Shown: piece by piece, positions 34,668 to 46,607 of the stretch
Numbering within the stretch: the stretch's first letter is position 1
Layout of the letters: the number at the start of each line of letters is the position of its first letter
From: Mangifera indica
Taxonomy: Eukaryota > Streptophyta > Magnoliopsida > Sapindales > Anacardiaceae
Length of the DNA stretch: 64,000 nucleotides
Direction of reading: 5' to 3'
Assembly (NCBI RefSeq): GCF_011075055.1
Contig: NC_058143.1
Span: forward strand, 15,515,057-15,579,056
Translations under genes and position numbers: made by a program
The notes under the pieces: generated by a model
What the model was told of the DNA's origin: nothing
The model's input: only the letters and a program-made list of their open reading frames with translations
Databases searched by the model: none

Positions 34668-37600
34668 ATGGAGTGCAACAAAGATGAGGCTATGAGGGCC
34701 AAACAGATTGCAGAAGCCAAGATGCAGAAAGGAGACTTTTCAGCGGCACAAAAGATTGCTCGCAAGGCTCAACAACTCTTCCCTGAGCTTGATAATGTTT
34801 CTCAAATGTTGACAGTATGTGATGTTCACTGTTCTGCACAGAATAAAAGTTTGGGTTCAGAAATGGATTGGTATGGAGTCCTTCAGGTTGAACAGTCAGC
34901 CGATGAGATCACCATCAAGAAGCAGTTTAGAAAGCTTGCTCTTTTACTTCATCCAGATAAGAACAAATTTTCTGGTGCTGAGGCTGCTTTCAAGTTGATT
35001 GGGGAAGCACATAGGGTGCTGTCAGACAAGACAAAACGTTCTGTATATGACATGAAGTTTAGAGCAGTAGCAGCAAGAACTTCTATGCCCCGACCGCCGC
35101 CGCCGCCACCACAGAAGCAGCAGTCACAAAGGAACCCTTTTATCAAGAAACAACATGGGCCTGCAAGTAAATTTCCGAATGGTCCTCGTCCACAGTATGG
35201 GACTGCAAATCCTATCCCAAAAGCTACTAATTCACAGTTTACAGGCTCACCTCTCCAAAATGTGCAGGACGCATTCTGGACTTGCTGTTCCAATTGTGGT
35301 ATAAGGTACCAATACTACAGAAATTTTGTAAATAGGGTACTACGCTGTCAAAGTTGCAAACAGTCCTTCACGGCCTATGATTTAGGTACTCAACCAACAG
35401 GATTTACCTGGAGTCAGTTCCCCCGTCAGAATGTACCAAGTTCTGGGATTCAGAATGGTTTTCCAAATCCAGGGCCTTCTAATGTGGCCTCACAAAATAA
35501 CAGTAGAAAGCCTTCTGGTACAAAAGTTCCTGATAAATCTCCATGGTTACATCCAGTCTCAAATGCAAGAAATTTTGCTCAGGTTGATTTGAGTTGTAAG
35601 ATCCAAAAGAAAATAGATGATTTTGTGACTGCAAAGGAAGGTGTACGAATGTCAAAGCCTGATTTAGTAAATGGAAAGGAAGGTGCCAAATGGTCCAAGC
35701 CTAATGTAGTTAATGGGAAGGAAGGTTTTGGAATGCCAAAGTCCAATGTTGGAAAGCATGATGAATCTGGAGCCTCAAGAAGTTCAAGCAAGAAGAGAAA
35801 GAGGAAATTAGCTGAAGAATCCAGTGAAAGCTGTGAGGTTGACAACAGTGATGAAGAGCAGAAGGTGGAGGTTCAAGAAACTGGTGGTAATCTTGCTGGA
35901 CAAAATTTTGGATCTGGTATAGGCCAACGGCTTAGAAGATCTTCAAGGCAAAAACAAGGTGTTTCTTACAAAGATGATATAGATGATGATTTTGTGAGCC
36001 CTTCGAAGAGGCCAAAGGAGAGCAAACAATCCAATTTCAGGGGAGAGAAGGTGAAAGACGATTGTGTACTTGGTGGGGCATCCAATGACTATAAATCAGC
36101 TGTTTCTGCCAAGGAAAATAAGAGAGAGTCGAAACAAGAATCCACTTTTTCTGTTGACGAAAACTTGACAAATAAAAAAAGCAAATCTGAGGAAGGCGAA
36201 GAAATTGTTGATGCAATAAATCCAAGTATCGAATATCCTGGTGCAGATTTCACCAATTTTGATACAAATAAGGCAGAAAACTGTTTTGCTGTTAATCAAG
36301 TTTGGGCTATTTATGATACATGGGACGGCATGCCAAGATTCTATGCTCGGATCAAGAGAGTTTTTTCACCTCTGTTCAAGCTACGGATTACTTGGCTCTA
36401 TCCTGATCCTGATGATGAAAATGATATTCTTTGGTGTGATGCTGATCTGCCGATTGCCTGTGGTAAGTATGTAAATGGGGAGACTGAAGACACTGAAGAT
36501 CTTCTAATGTTTTCTCATCAGATAACCTTGATCAAAGGTGCTGGTAGACAATATCTGATATATCCTAAAGTAGGAGAAACATGGGCTATTTTCAGAGATT
36601 GGGATAGCAAGTGGAGTTCTGATCCAAAAAAGCATAAACCCCCATATCAGTTTGACTTTGTTGAAGTATTGACTGATTTTAATGAGAATACTGGCATTGG
36701 AGTTTCCTATTTGGGCAAAGTCACAGGGTTTGTTAGCTTATTTCAGCGAGCTGCTCACAATGGGGTTCTCTCAATTTGTGTAGGACCACTAGAGCTCTGT
36801 AGATTTTCACATCGAATTCCCTCAGTCAGAATGAGTGGCAAGGAGAGGGAAGGTGTCCCTGAAGGATCTTTTGAGCTTGATCCTGCATCCCTCCCAACAT
36901 ACCTTCATAAGCCTGTTGATCCTAGTGATGTTAAGATTGAAAGTAAAAAGCTGGAAACTGAGGCCAATGGTTCGTGCACTAAGTCTCCTGAAGCTAAAGT
37001 GCAATCTGTCATCACTCAGCCTAAAGGAAATACATGTTCAACTGATGAGAGGATTGAAAACCCTAAGAAGCTGCAGGATGATTGTGCAATGAATGCCGCA
37101 AAAGTAAGAAAATCTCCTAGGGATTTGAGCAAGAAAAGTAATCAAGTAAATGGAAGTCAGTGCACAACCCAGGAGGACATCAAGCTTTCAGATGCTGGAA
37201 AGGATGAAAAACATATAAACATTGCTCAGTCTATTGGAAATGCTTCCTCGATTCAGTGCAATGAAAATCTGCCTTTGCATGTGAGGGATGTAAATTCCGC
37301 TAGTGTAATGGAGGTCTCTAATGCCTCTACACCGAGGTCTACAAGTCGAAAAATTGCTGAATTAGAATGCCATGATTTCAAGGGAGAAAAATCTGATGAT
37401 AAGTTTCAGGTGGATCAGATATGGGCACTGTATAATGATAGTGATAGGATGCCTAAGATGTATGGCCAAGTTAACAAAATTGAATCAACCCCTGTCTTCA
37501 GATTGCATGTGTCACTGCTTGAAGCTTGTGCAGTAACTGAAGATCAGTTGCGGCCTGTTTGTTGTGGGGCATTTAAAGTTAAAAATGGTAAATCCAATAT

Positions 37601-38012
37601 TTTACTGCCGTCTGCTTTCTCTCATCAGCTAAAAGCTGAATCTGTTGGGAGGAATATAATTGAAATATACCCGAGGAAGGGTGAGGTTTGGGCAGTTTAC
37701 AAGAATTGGAACTCTGAGCCAACATGTTCTAACCGGGATAAGTGTGAATGTGACATTGTTGAGGTCTTGGAAGATCATGAACAGAGCACAAAAGTGGTGG
37801 TTTTGACATGCTTTAATGGTTCTCAGTCACTCTACAGGGCTCCAAGAAGCCAAAGGACCAAAACTGGTCTTATGGAAATTCCAAGGGCTGATGTTGCTAG
37901 ATTTTCTCATCAGATTCCGGCTTTTCAGCTCCCAGGGGAGAAAGACAATCAACTTAAGGGGTATTGGCAGCTCGATCCTTTGGCAATTCCTGGTATTGTA
38001 ATTCTAGACTGA
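34668..38012 (+). CDS. J-domain protein with zinc ribbon and two DUF3444 domains (1114 aa, intronless)
   Basis: An Hsp40-type co-chaperone of the large plant DNAJ/DUF3444 family; its client and location are unknown, though basic KKRKRK-like clusters suggest the nucleus. The start at 34668 (MECNKDEAMRAK) matches the family N-terminus. Domains: helical N-terminal segment (1-60); J domain (67-131) with HPD in LLHPDKNK; a Pro-rich run (about 145-153); zinc ribbon (about 203-240) with CSNC and CQSC; a charged, low-complexity linker; DUF3444 domain 1 (about 539-750, with FAVNQVWAIYD and FSHQI); a second Ser/Lys-rich linker; and DUF3444 domain 2 (about 912-1114, with FQVDQIWALYN). No frame break over 3.3 kb. 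The linker has three imperfect repeats around NGKEG (35630-35760). Typical length and architecture for the family. Confidence 0.93.
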   Translation: MECNKDEAMRAKQIAEAKMQKGDFSAAQKIARKAQQLFPELDNVSQMLTVCDVHCSAQNKSLGSEMDWYGVLQVEQSADEITIKKQFRKLALLLHPDKNKFSGAEAAFKLIGEAHRVLSDKTKRSVYDMKFRAVAARTSMPRPPPPPPQKQQSQRNPFIKKQHGPASKFPNGPRPQYGTANPIPKATNSQFTGSPLQNVQDAFWTCCSNCGIRYQYYRNFVNRVLRCQSCKQSFTAYDLGTQPTGFTWSQFPRQNVPSSGIQNGFPNPGPSNVASQNNSRKPSGTKVPDKSPWLHPVSNARNFAQVDLSCKIQKKIDDFVTAKEGVRMSKPDLVNGKEGAKWSKPNVVNGKEGFGMPKSNVGKHDESGASRSSSKKRKRKLAEESSESCEVDNSDEEQKVEVQETGGNLAGQNFGSGIGQRLRRSSRQKQGVSYKDDIDDDFVSPSKRPKESKQSNFRGEKVKDDCVLGGASNDYKSAVSAKENKRESKQESTFSVDENLTNKKSKSEEGEEIVDAINPSIEYPGADFTNFDTNKAENCFAVNQVWAIYDTWDGMPRFYARIKRVFSPLFKLRITWLYPDPDDENDILWCDADLPIACGKYVNGETEDTEDLLMFSHQITLIKGAGRQYLIYPKVGETWAIFRDWDSKWSSDPKKHKPPYQFDFVEVLTDFNENTGIGVSYLGKVTGFVSLFQRAAHNGVLSICVGPLELCRFSHRIPSVRMSGKEREGVPEGSFELDPASLPTYLHKPVDPSDVKIESKKLETEANGSCTKSPEAKVQSVITQPKGNTCSTDERIENPKKLQDDCAMNAAKVRKSPRDLSKKSNQVNGSQCTTQEDIKLSDAGKDEKHINIAQSIGNASSIQCNENLPLHVRDVNSASVMEVSNASTPRSTSRKIAELECHDFKGEKSDDKFQVDQIWALYNDSDRMPKMYGQVNKIESTPVFRLHVSLLEACAVTEDQLRPVCCGAFKVKNGKSNILLPSAFSHQLKAESVGRNIIEIYPRKGEVWAVYKNWNSEPTCSNRDKCECDIVEVLEDHEQSTKVVVLTCFNGSQSLYRAPRSQRTKTGLMEIPRADVARFSHQIPAFQLPGEKDNQLKGYWQLDPLAIPGIVILD

Positions 38013-39389
38013 TTAGGAAAGGGATTATGCTGTAAACTGTCCTTTTTCCATCTCACCTTTGTGTAGTCTCGAGCTTTTGTTAGATTGGTTCATGTGAAAA
38101 TGAAATGAAATGAATCAATATAAAAGTTGACAAGAATCGATTGTCTTTTTCATCTGACAGCGTTGATGGCTTCAACCATCAGTTTCCATTTGTGGTCTAG
38201 CGTTTTCATGTGGCCTTTTAGATGACGAATTAGTGTCACTGTAATTTTTGTAGACTGCCATGGTCATTCTGGTATTTGTACAGGAACTAACTGTTTGCGA
38301 TTTATTTTGCATAGTTTGTGTTCTCTTATTATATTGACGTTTAAGATTTTACTCATTTTGGTTTTGTTTATAGATTAATGGAACTGCAACAAGAGAGAAG
38401 CTCTGGGCTGTGTTAAATGGAAACCAACCATTTCTGGCTTAACATGTATGTTTTTCTTTGTTCATTTCCATTTAGACAATTTCCCTTAGCATCTCAGACA
38501 TCTGATTTTGTAAGTTTATGATATTGAGGAAGCAAATATGCAGTTGTAAACTGATGGTAGATGTATAGCTTTCTGTGTATACCCTGATGTGTTAATGTGT
38601 AATTAGGTGATTTTAAAGTGAAAGAAAAAATAAATTGATTGACTTGAAACTTAATTTTATATATCAACAGTTTGTGTTTTCGTATACCAACAGTTTTCGT
38701 CATATTTTTCATGCAAAACTCTTAAATAATACTTAAAAAAAAAAAACTCTTAAATATTAGAATTAAAATTTATTTTATTTTTGGATAGTGAGAATATGAT
38801 TTGAATACTAAGATTATTGATATGTGTTTAAAGGGTATTGATACGTAATTTTTGAATTATTGTAAATAAAATATTTTGTTGTATGTCATATTAATTATAG
38901 ATTACAATAATTAGGGAAATAAATCAAAATGCTAAAAAGACTAAAAAGAAAAAGTAAAAACAAATGATGATCTTAAGTCAATTTAGTTAGGCCAACCCAA
39001 AACATTATTAAGGGTTAGATTAATATTAAAGATCTTTAATTCAAGACTCAAATTGATACCATGCCGATATAACCCAATAACACAAAGTGACAAATCTAGT
39101 TTTGAAGGTCCGATTTGTGGGGGTCATTTTTTTCTATTGGCTTAGCATTTTCCTCAATTTTTTTTTTTTTTCACAATTTTCCTTTTTAAGGAAGTAGTTG
39201 GGCAACACCTGCGGTTTGCAAACTAATGGAAATTAAATGTAAAATTTAAGAAATTTAGCATTATTCTTTGCAAAGAAAAATAAAACATTAATTATAAAAA
39301 ATAAAGTAAAAGGGAAAAAAAAAAACCTTCTTTAATAAAGACAAATTGGACTCAGGAGTTGTCTAAGAGGATTATCTTTTAAAACTTAT
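38013..39389. other. 3' UTR of the J-domain gene and intergenic DNA
   Basis: The first 130-350 bp are probably 3' UTR. Sequence to about 38470 keeps non-repetitive composition and could hold a 3' UTR intron. The rest is A/T-rich with no gene. Confidence 0.35.
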
Positions 39390-39615
39390 TATAAGGGGAT
39401 ATTTGATTTGTGAAATATTTTATTATTAAAATTAGAGGATTATTTTAAAGATAGATTATTTTGAAAATTATTAGGTATAAATTATTTTTATGTTTAATAA
39501 AATTTAATAAATTAGATAGATATAAATAATTATTGTATTTAATTAATAATAATAAAATAATACTATTATATTATTTTATTTAAATATCTTTAATATTATT
39601 TAAATTATTTTTCGA
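39390..39615. mobile_element. MITE-like AT-rich element, related to 41480-41960
   Basis: Shares TTAAAGATAGATTA, a GGTATAAATTATT-like word and ATGTTTAATAAAATTTAATA with the element near 41520-41600. Ends not defined. Confidence 0.4.
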
Positions 39616-39684
39616 TATATATGTTTACGTTCCCTTCAACAATATTAGAACAATTTTGATGTAACATGATAGGGTAATTACATA

Positions 39685-39860
39685 TGAGTAATACTATATA
39701 TATAAATAATAAGTATAAACTGGTGTATAAATGATGATCTCTCATCATATAATTATATATTGTGTTATCTCTAATTCAAAATTATTTAATTATATAATGA
39801 TATATCATCATTTATATATAAAATTATATTTATTATTTATGCATGTAGTTGTATTAATTG
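39685..39860. mobile_element. Palindromic MITE family copy
   Basis: Begins GAGTAATACTATATATATA, has arms with CATCATATAATTATATA and TATAATGATATATCATC, and a TCTAATTCAAAATT centre. Confidence 0.5.
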
Positions 39861-40015
39861 CGTATGTCTTGACTCAGTGTAAAGAGCAGGGGAATATATA
39901 CCCTTGAAAGGAAAAAACACAATTTTATTTAAGATATGATGTTTTGGTTCTTCGTACGCACATTTCTCCTAGAAAAAAAATTAGATTGTTATTGAAGAAT
40001 ACATAATGCATAAAT

Positions 40016-40496
40016 TCAAGGACACTTGGGTCCACCTTCCTTGGTTTTCCAGTTATCGTAGCAAGGACATTCCCCTTTGTTCCCAGAAGTGCCAGAAGGA
40101 ACACAGAGGCACTTTTGGCAACACTTGTTGCAGAAGAACAAGCACGGCTTTCTGTGTGAAGTTGCCGAGCACCTGTAGTCACAAGCCGCTGCACACTCTG
40201 CAAAATCAACAAGTATTATTTCAAAACAATAATATTATTATTATTTCCAAATCTAAAACAAAATTAAAAAAAATATTATAATAATAATAACCTTCAGGCT
40301 TCAGCGATCCTTCCCCGCCGTTCTGCGCATATTCACGATCATATAAATAAATAAATAAAATATATAATAAAATTTAGAAAATAAGAATCCTACTATAAAA
40401 AATAAATAAACTTACTGGGCGAATATAGGCTTCTTTGGCAAAGACAAAGCTAAGGAGAAGAAGAAAGGAAACCAAAAATAAGGAGAGCCTTGCCAT
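40016..40496 (-). CDS. GASA/snakin-type gibberellin-regulated cysteine-rich peptide
   Basis: Three exons on the minus strand: 40496-40416, 40322-40292 and 40197-40016, GT-AG, in phase, 97 residues. The first exon encodes MARLSLFLVSFLLLLSFVFA, a textbook signal peptide, so the product is secreted. A short Gly-rich linker follows, then the GASA domain with all twelve cysteines in the family spacing (CDYRC, CLFFCNKCCQKCLC, CPC and a final KCP). Members act in growth and hormone responses or as antimicrobial peptides. Which role applies here cannot be told. No oddities. Confidence 0.95.
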
Positions 40497-40581
40497 GTTT
40501 TCCTCTATACTTGAAAAGTATATAATGTAACGTATATTTGGCCTATGCATGTATGCCATATTTATAGTTACAATACTGCCC

Positions 40582-40588
40582 TTTATAA
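40582..40588 (-). promoter_or_regulatory. Candidate TATA box of the GASA gene
   Basis: TTTATAA on the plus strand (TTATAAA on the minus), about 90 bp upstream of the ATG. Confidence 0.5.
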
Positions 40589-40599
40589 GGAAGGCTCAT

Positions 40600-42139
40600 T
40601 TGTTATTTTTGCTTTAAATAAACTTAATTTTTTTACTTATTTAGAGCATCGCATTTAATAAAAATTGCATCTACTTTAATGTTTCTATATTATACTTCTA
40701 TATATGGTTAATTCTCTGTATATGGGTGGGTTTTTCCATCAATAAAATTTCATATAATTAAATAATAAAATTATGTGCAAACACTATACATGCACACTTC
40801 TTTTTGTAAGTACATTTATGGACATATGGATTATATTTTATTGAAATGATTTTCCTGTGACAACTCTCATTGACCTTAAATGCTAAATTGAGAACTCTTC
40901 AATTGATATGCTCTTGAACAAAAATTTTGATGGATACTAAGAATTGGAGGTTTTCACAAAAAAATAATTATTACACGAAATTCAATTCTCTTTCTCTTGA
41001 TGTGTTCATTAGTTAAGATATCATTAACCTTATTAGTTGCTATTGAAATGATTAAAAAAGACTTTTTGAATGATTTTTATGATAAATCAATTTTTTAAAT
41101 TTAATTTTGGGTTCTTAAAATTTATTATGATCGATGTAATGATAATAAAAGGAAATGATAATATTTTATTTAAATAATTTAAGATTTAATTACTTTTTAT
41201 TAATTTTAAATAATACCAAATTAATAAAAAAAAAAATTGATACCATGCCCATATAAAATAAAAAATTAAATCTATTTTAATATCATTTTTTTTTTATTTT
41301 AGCATTTTTAATTTTTTTTTAATTTTTAAGGTGGAGGTAACAATCAAATTACTCATCATATTATTTATTATATTACTATTGATTAAAAAAAATTACCAAA
41401 ATAAAAAATTAAAAATTAAAAAAAATTAATTATTAAAATAATTTTAATACATTCTAACCGAACAACCAAAAATAATTTATGTTGTGGTTTGGGTAATATT
41501 TTATTACCAAAATAAAAAATTACCTTAAAGATAGATTACTTAAAAAATTACTGAGTATAAATGATTATTATGTTTGATAAAATTTGATAGGTATAAATAA
41601 TTATTGTGTTTGGTTAAAGGTAATAAAAGATTATTAAAATTATTTTATTTAAATGCCCTTAAATGTAATTATTTTAGAATTTTTTATATTATTTGTTATA
41701 TTAATTAAAAATAAATTATTTTTGTCTTAAAAAATTAATAAATACTAATATAATTATAATAAAATTAAGATTACCTTGATAATTTTTAAATACCTAAGGT
41801 GAAGGTGGTAATCAGATTACCACCTATATTACCTGTCACGTCAGTATTGGTAATAAAAAATTACTATAATATTTTATTATTAACAAACCAAACAAGAGAA
41901 TAAAAGATAAATTACCAAAATAATCTTTAAAAACCATAACTAAACGGCCACTTAAGATTTGAATAATCCCAATTTATTTTATCGTAATAAACTATACCCG
42001 TATTTTATCTAATCCCTAACTCTCTCATTGCAAGTCTAGGTGGCCTGCATATTTTATGGCAAGGTCCGGGTTTTTTTTTTTTCAAAAAAAGCAAGGTCAT
42101 TCCAGTCAATTAATGACCCAGGCCGGGGCTAGATTAGTA
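40600..42139. other. AT-rich spacer with a MITE-like element at about 41190-41960
   Basis: No gene. Between about 41190 and 41960, words such as GGTAATATTTTATTACC, ATTACCAAAATAA and GTTTGGTTAAAGGTAATAAA occur in both orientations, as in Tourist- or Stowaway-like elements that end near GTTTGG. One internal block is shared with 39390-39615. Confidence 0.4.
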
Positions 42140-43022
42140 AATAATGACAACTACACCATTGGAACCACAAAACCACAGAATTTCGGCTTCTCTCTCTTGC
42201 AATCCTTCGGTTTGAGATCATTCAATTTAATTAAGAATTCTTTATCGTCGAATCGTCTTCAATCTCTCGTATCTTTGCATCGGTCTCCTTTAAGGTACTC
42301 TATTAACTTCTCTTCAGATCTCCTCTTCATTGTAGCTTCTCGAAGATTCACTCTATGCACATTTATATGTATTTCTGTATGTGTTTGAATGTTTTTTTTT
42401 TTTTGCACTTAGCTATTGTTTTTTTTTTTTGGTGGAGAAATTGTTTTTCTTTAAAAAATTATTTACTTAATTTGATAGTATGTTGATCAATTTTGTATAG
42501 TTGAGGCGTAATTCTTAATCATGCGCATAGGATTTTTTTATTGAGTTCCATTAGGTTTAGGGTTTATGGAAAAAGTGAAACAATATAAGCAAAAGCGTCC
42601 CTCTTTTACTCTTTGTTTTTTCTTTCTTCTAATTGGATTAAGAAAATTATTTCTACAATAATCAATTTTGCTTTTGGTGTGTTTTAAGAAATAGTTACTA
42701 CTTTTTATTCATGTTGACCTCTTTTGTGTTTATTTTTAAAGCATTTGAGATTTTAAGCACTTTAATAGCTTCATTTGTCGTAAAACCCTTGCTCAATTAG
42801 TGCTCTTACGAGACTCTTTACCTTATTGTGGTTGTGATATATATTTTGTTCTGTTTCTTCTTTCATTTTCTCCCCATTCTGTTTGATCTGGGTTCCAGTT
42901 TATAGGATAAGAACATCATTGTGACGCTCTTTGCTACACTATTCATCTGCTGAAGAAGCACTGCTACGTTGTGTTAAGATTTCTTTGCTGTGTATCTGAC
43001 TTCTGGCTCATATTTACTTAAA
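42140..43022 (+). promoter_or_regulatory. Probable untranslated leader exons of the DCD-domain gene
   Basis: A CT-rich, non-repetitive stretch ending TTTAAG|GTACTC at 42294 looks like a first exon. A second (about 42900-43021) starts after TTCCAG and ends at AAA|GTAAGC. No long open frame is present. Linking them to the coding exon at 47689 is inference; they could instead be a separate transcript. Confidence 0.35.
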
Positions 43023-43639
43023 GTAAGCTTCTTCATTTTCTTTAGCACTATAGATTAAAGTGTTTGTATGTAGCTTCTGTTTGAACAAATTTATATTTTA
43101 AGATACTTTGTTTATTGTTGTTGAGTATAGAATGATTGGTTTTTTGGTCTAGTGGTTAAAGAATATAATCTAATTTTCATCTTGGGTCTTTTTGTGGGTT
43201 GAAGGACTGGAATACCTGTGATTGTTCACTAATTGGGTTTATAAAAGTATACTTGATCTGGTTTTTTCCTTGTGCTGGATGTTATTTAGAACAGAGGAGA
43301 TTCAATGAATTTTATTGGTCACTCTGTGCATTGCTTTTTCTTATCATAGAATATGTGTAGACTGCAGGTTGGCACAACACTTGTTATTGATAGATCATTA
43401 GATTTAGTTACTTCTTAGCGATCTCTGGATTGTGCCTTTGTAAGAAGGTTTTTATAGAGAAAATGGTGTGTGACTGGTCTGTAAGTTTCTTTAAACTTTG
43501 AAGTTGTTTTTAATCTTGCAGTTGGATCACGGTTACAAGATTTTGACTGATAATTGGCATGTATGTGGAAAGGATGCCAAGCAACCAATATCTGTATTAT
43601 TAATTATCAAAAACTATAAAATTACGAGTAAATTTCTGA

Positions 43640-43805
43640 AATGAAAAGGGTTTTGGAAGAAATTCTCACCTCTTGCTTCATTATTCAATAGGAAATATAT
43701 GCGAGTGATGTTTCCTATATTAGACTATTAGAATATAGGAAGTATTAGAACATAAATAGAAAACAAATTAGCAAGTAACTAGTATCCTAAGATAGATGAT
43801 TTCCA
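43640..43805 (-). repeat. Copia LTR, 3' copy
   Basis: Aligns with 46453-46607 (GCTTCATTATT, AATAGGAAATAT and AGAAAACAAAT shared). It has an insertion of about 12 bp near 43698 relative to the other copy. Boundaries are good to within a few bases. Confidence 0.75.
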
Positions 43806-44254
43806 CACTCCATTTCAAGTTGGTGATAGATTTCTATCATTCTGTGCTTGCCAAGGATTGATTCAAATCCTATTCTTGACGTAGCTTTAGTAAGTATATT
43901 GGTCTTCTAGAACTTTGTAAGAATGTAGGACAATTTAATCCCTCCATTTTCAACTTATGGCTTGATAAAATTTTGATCAATCCACAAGTATGACATTTGG
44001 TCATGTTTGATTGGATTGTTGAGTATGTTGATGGTTGATTTATTGTCGTTGTACAACCTTGTTGGTGTAGACAAAGACATTTCCAAATCATCAACCTTTC
44101 CATCCATATCACTTCACAAATCCCTTGAGTTATAGCTTTATATTCTTCAGTCTTTTGTTGAGCATTTGTCACATATGCTTGTTTTTGCCTCTTTGATTGT
44201 TCATTCCTGGGAGGTTTACCATGAAGTTTTCAAGACGTCTATTGTTTATAATAA

Positions 44255-44570
44255 TTGCACCACAAGGAGTCCATATCAAGAGAAAAGAATGCCTAGTCCA
44301 AGAATAATAAACCTAGGGCTTCGACACCATGATAAAAGTTGAATGGTAAATTAATCGCATTATTCTTCAATAATAATCCCGATTTATATACAATTGATGA
44401 TCGAATTTAGAATGGAAACTAGGAACTAACTTGATTGACCTTTCAATTGAAAAATAGGAAACAAAAAAAAAAAAAAAAGAAATCTAAACTGAATAATAAA
44501 GTTACAACTAAATCCCTAACAAAATAGTAACAATCTACAGTTTCCTAAATACGAGGAAAAATTTTATTTT
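44255..44570. mobile_element. Nested LTR-like fragment inside the Copia remnant
   Basis: Sequence with no coding match interrupts pol between the RNase H tail and the integrase start. It carries GGCTTCGACACCATGAT, reminiscent of a primer-site junction, and a long A-run at 44463-44480. Family unknown. Confidence 0.35.
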
Positions 44571-46452
44571 TGAACTTCTTTCGTGAGGAAGACTCAACAA
44601 ACCTATGTATGGTTATCAATAAAGGTGATGTACTATTGAGTATCGGTTATGCTAGGGATCTGTGTTGACTCCCAAATGTCATTATGGAGAAGGATTGTAA
44701 GGATTCATTGAAAAATTATTTCGAGATTATATGGCAAGAATACATCTTTCACATTGGAAGGAATTGCTCCTTTTATTGATGGGGATACAATGCTTTGAGA
44801 TAGAGAAAACTAGGGTGGTCCCAATGGTTGTGCCATAACATAATATTAGAATTTGAAATAGCAGAAGTGACAATTTGTTGAGTAATCGAGGACTAGGGAA
44901 GGTGCAAGTTCCTAAAATGTAGTAAAGCTATATTTCTCCTCAGCATTGTCAGTCATTTTACCTGAAAACAGGTTCAGAAAGTCACAGTGAGAAGGAAAAG
45001 ATGTTACACTAAAATTAATATCATTGGTCAATTTGCTAATAGACAACAGGTTGCATTTTAACTTTGGCAGATATAAGACTGAAATTAATGTTAAATTTGA
45101 TAAGTAAACTGTTTTTTGACCCATGGCTGGAGATATTGCACCAATGGCCATTGAAACATCGAAGTTACGGTCACACAACCTGTAGGTAGATAGCGTATCC
45201 ATTGATCCTGTCATATGGTCTAATGTGCCCGTGTCTACAAGTCTATGATTTTTCAGCAGTTTTCTAAGCCAACAAAGAGTGATCTACAGTATCTTTTTGG
45301 GAAACAGATGCTGTTGGTTTGAGAGGCTTTGCTGTGTTTGACATTGTTGATACATTGGCTTGGTTCAAGAGCTGGTGGAGTGTAATTTGATCTGCTGACA
45401 GGTTGAGACCATGGTGCTTCTCTGTTTTTGATTGCGCTGCATTGGCTGACCTATAAGATCCCCTTTGGCTCTTTTGTTTCCAGTTTGCTGGTTTTTGTGT
45501 ATCTTCCAGCAAGTATCGTGTGTGGTATCGTTTATTGCAGTGATCATGCCATTGTTTGTCCCTTGACTGTTGATCCTTAGAAGAAGAGGGAGAGTTGTCT
45601 CATTTTGTGTGGCTAGGGCTGGGTTTTGGGAGGTCAGATCAAAATTTCAATTCAAAGATGGATTGATCATTACTTTTTGTCAGCTCTCTTCTCTCCGAAC
45701 TTTTGCAAATGCCTCCAATGGATGGAAGAGGCTTGGCACAAAGCAACCACCCACATACTTCATCCTGTTCAGAGTCGAGACCCTAGAGGAAGTAAAAAAT
45801 GCATTCCTTTTGTATCATCTTACAGTATTTGATGCCATCAGTGGGACAGTCCCTACTAATCTTGTAAAACAGGCCTGTCTCATCCTGCAGCTCTGTTAAA
45901 GTATTGTAGTGTTCCATGACTGTAATGTTGCCTTGTCGAGTGGTTTGAATTGCAGATTGGATTTTGAAGCATTGTGCTGCCTTTTGCATGTCTGAGTAGA
46001 GTTCCTGCACCGCTTCCCAAATCTCCTTTGCTGTTTTGTATAACAGATACGTTCTACCTATCTTAGGTGCCATGGAGTTGATTAGCCATGCCATAATCAT
46101 AGAGTTTTTGGCCCCCCAGTTACCATAGTTTGCTGATGTAATCTCAGGCATAAGAGTATTTCCTCTGAAATGATCTGCCTTCCCTTTGCCTTTGATTACC
46201 AGCAGAACAGCTTGGAACCATTCCCTGAAGTTTGTTTCATTTAGCTTATGCTGAGTGATCTGTAATGAGTGGCTATCAATAGAGGAAGTTGCAGCAGGGT
46301 TTGGTAGGGTAGTGTGATAGATGAACTGTTTGTGAATGATTCAGCCATGGTTGGAGTCGACAGGGTTTCAACCATTATTCTTGGCTGTGAAGGATTTTGG
46401 CACTGTTGGGGCTGCCTCTTTGTCACCAGTAACTGTGGCTCTGATACCATTA

Positions 46453-46607
46453 TGTTAGAAGGGGTTTGGAAGAAAATTTCACCTCCTGCTTCATTATTAA
46501 ATAGGAAATATTTCCTATACTGCACCACTAGAATATAGTAAGTATTGTGACATTGATAGAAAACAAATAAGCAAATAACTAGTTTTCTAAGATTGATGAT
46601 CCGCCCA
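46453..46607 (-). repeat. Copia LTR, 5' copy
   Basis: Starts TGTTAGAAGG on the plus strand, three bases from the primer-binding site complement at 46437-46449, and matches the 3' copy over most of its length. Confidence 0.75.

Larger units (their letters stand above)
43640..46607 (-). mobile_element. Internally deleted Ty1/Copia retrotransposon
   Basis: Reads on the minus strand. Two similar ends, 43640-43805 and 46453-46607, are short LTRs (about 155-165 bp). Next to the right one, 46437-46449 is the complement of TGGTATCAGAGCC, the initiator-Met tRNA primer site. From right to left come: gag (about 46430-45783, with LNETNFREWFQAV-like and AWLINSMAP words), a degraded zinc-knuckle region (about 45264-45547), the GAG-pre-integrase region (44912-45214, VLYLPKLKCNLLSISKL), and the start of integrase (about 44575-44700). 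Most of pol is missing, and only an RNase H tail remains (43870-44172). Stops and gaps make it inactive. It probably lies in a leader intron of the DCD gene. Confidence 0.85.

Noticed and set aside
43147..43165. tRNA-like A box (TGGTCTAGTGGTTAA)
   Set aside because: No B box at the right distance and no cloverleaf; a SINE fragment is possible but not supported.
45570..45899. Plus-strand open frame of 109 codons
   Set aside because: It is the complement of the Copia gag region read on the minus strand, where the family match is clear.
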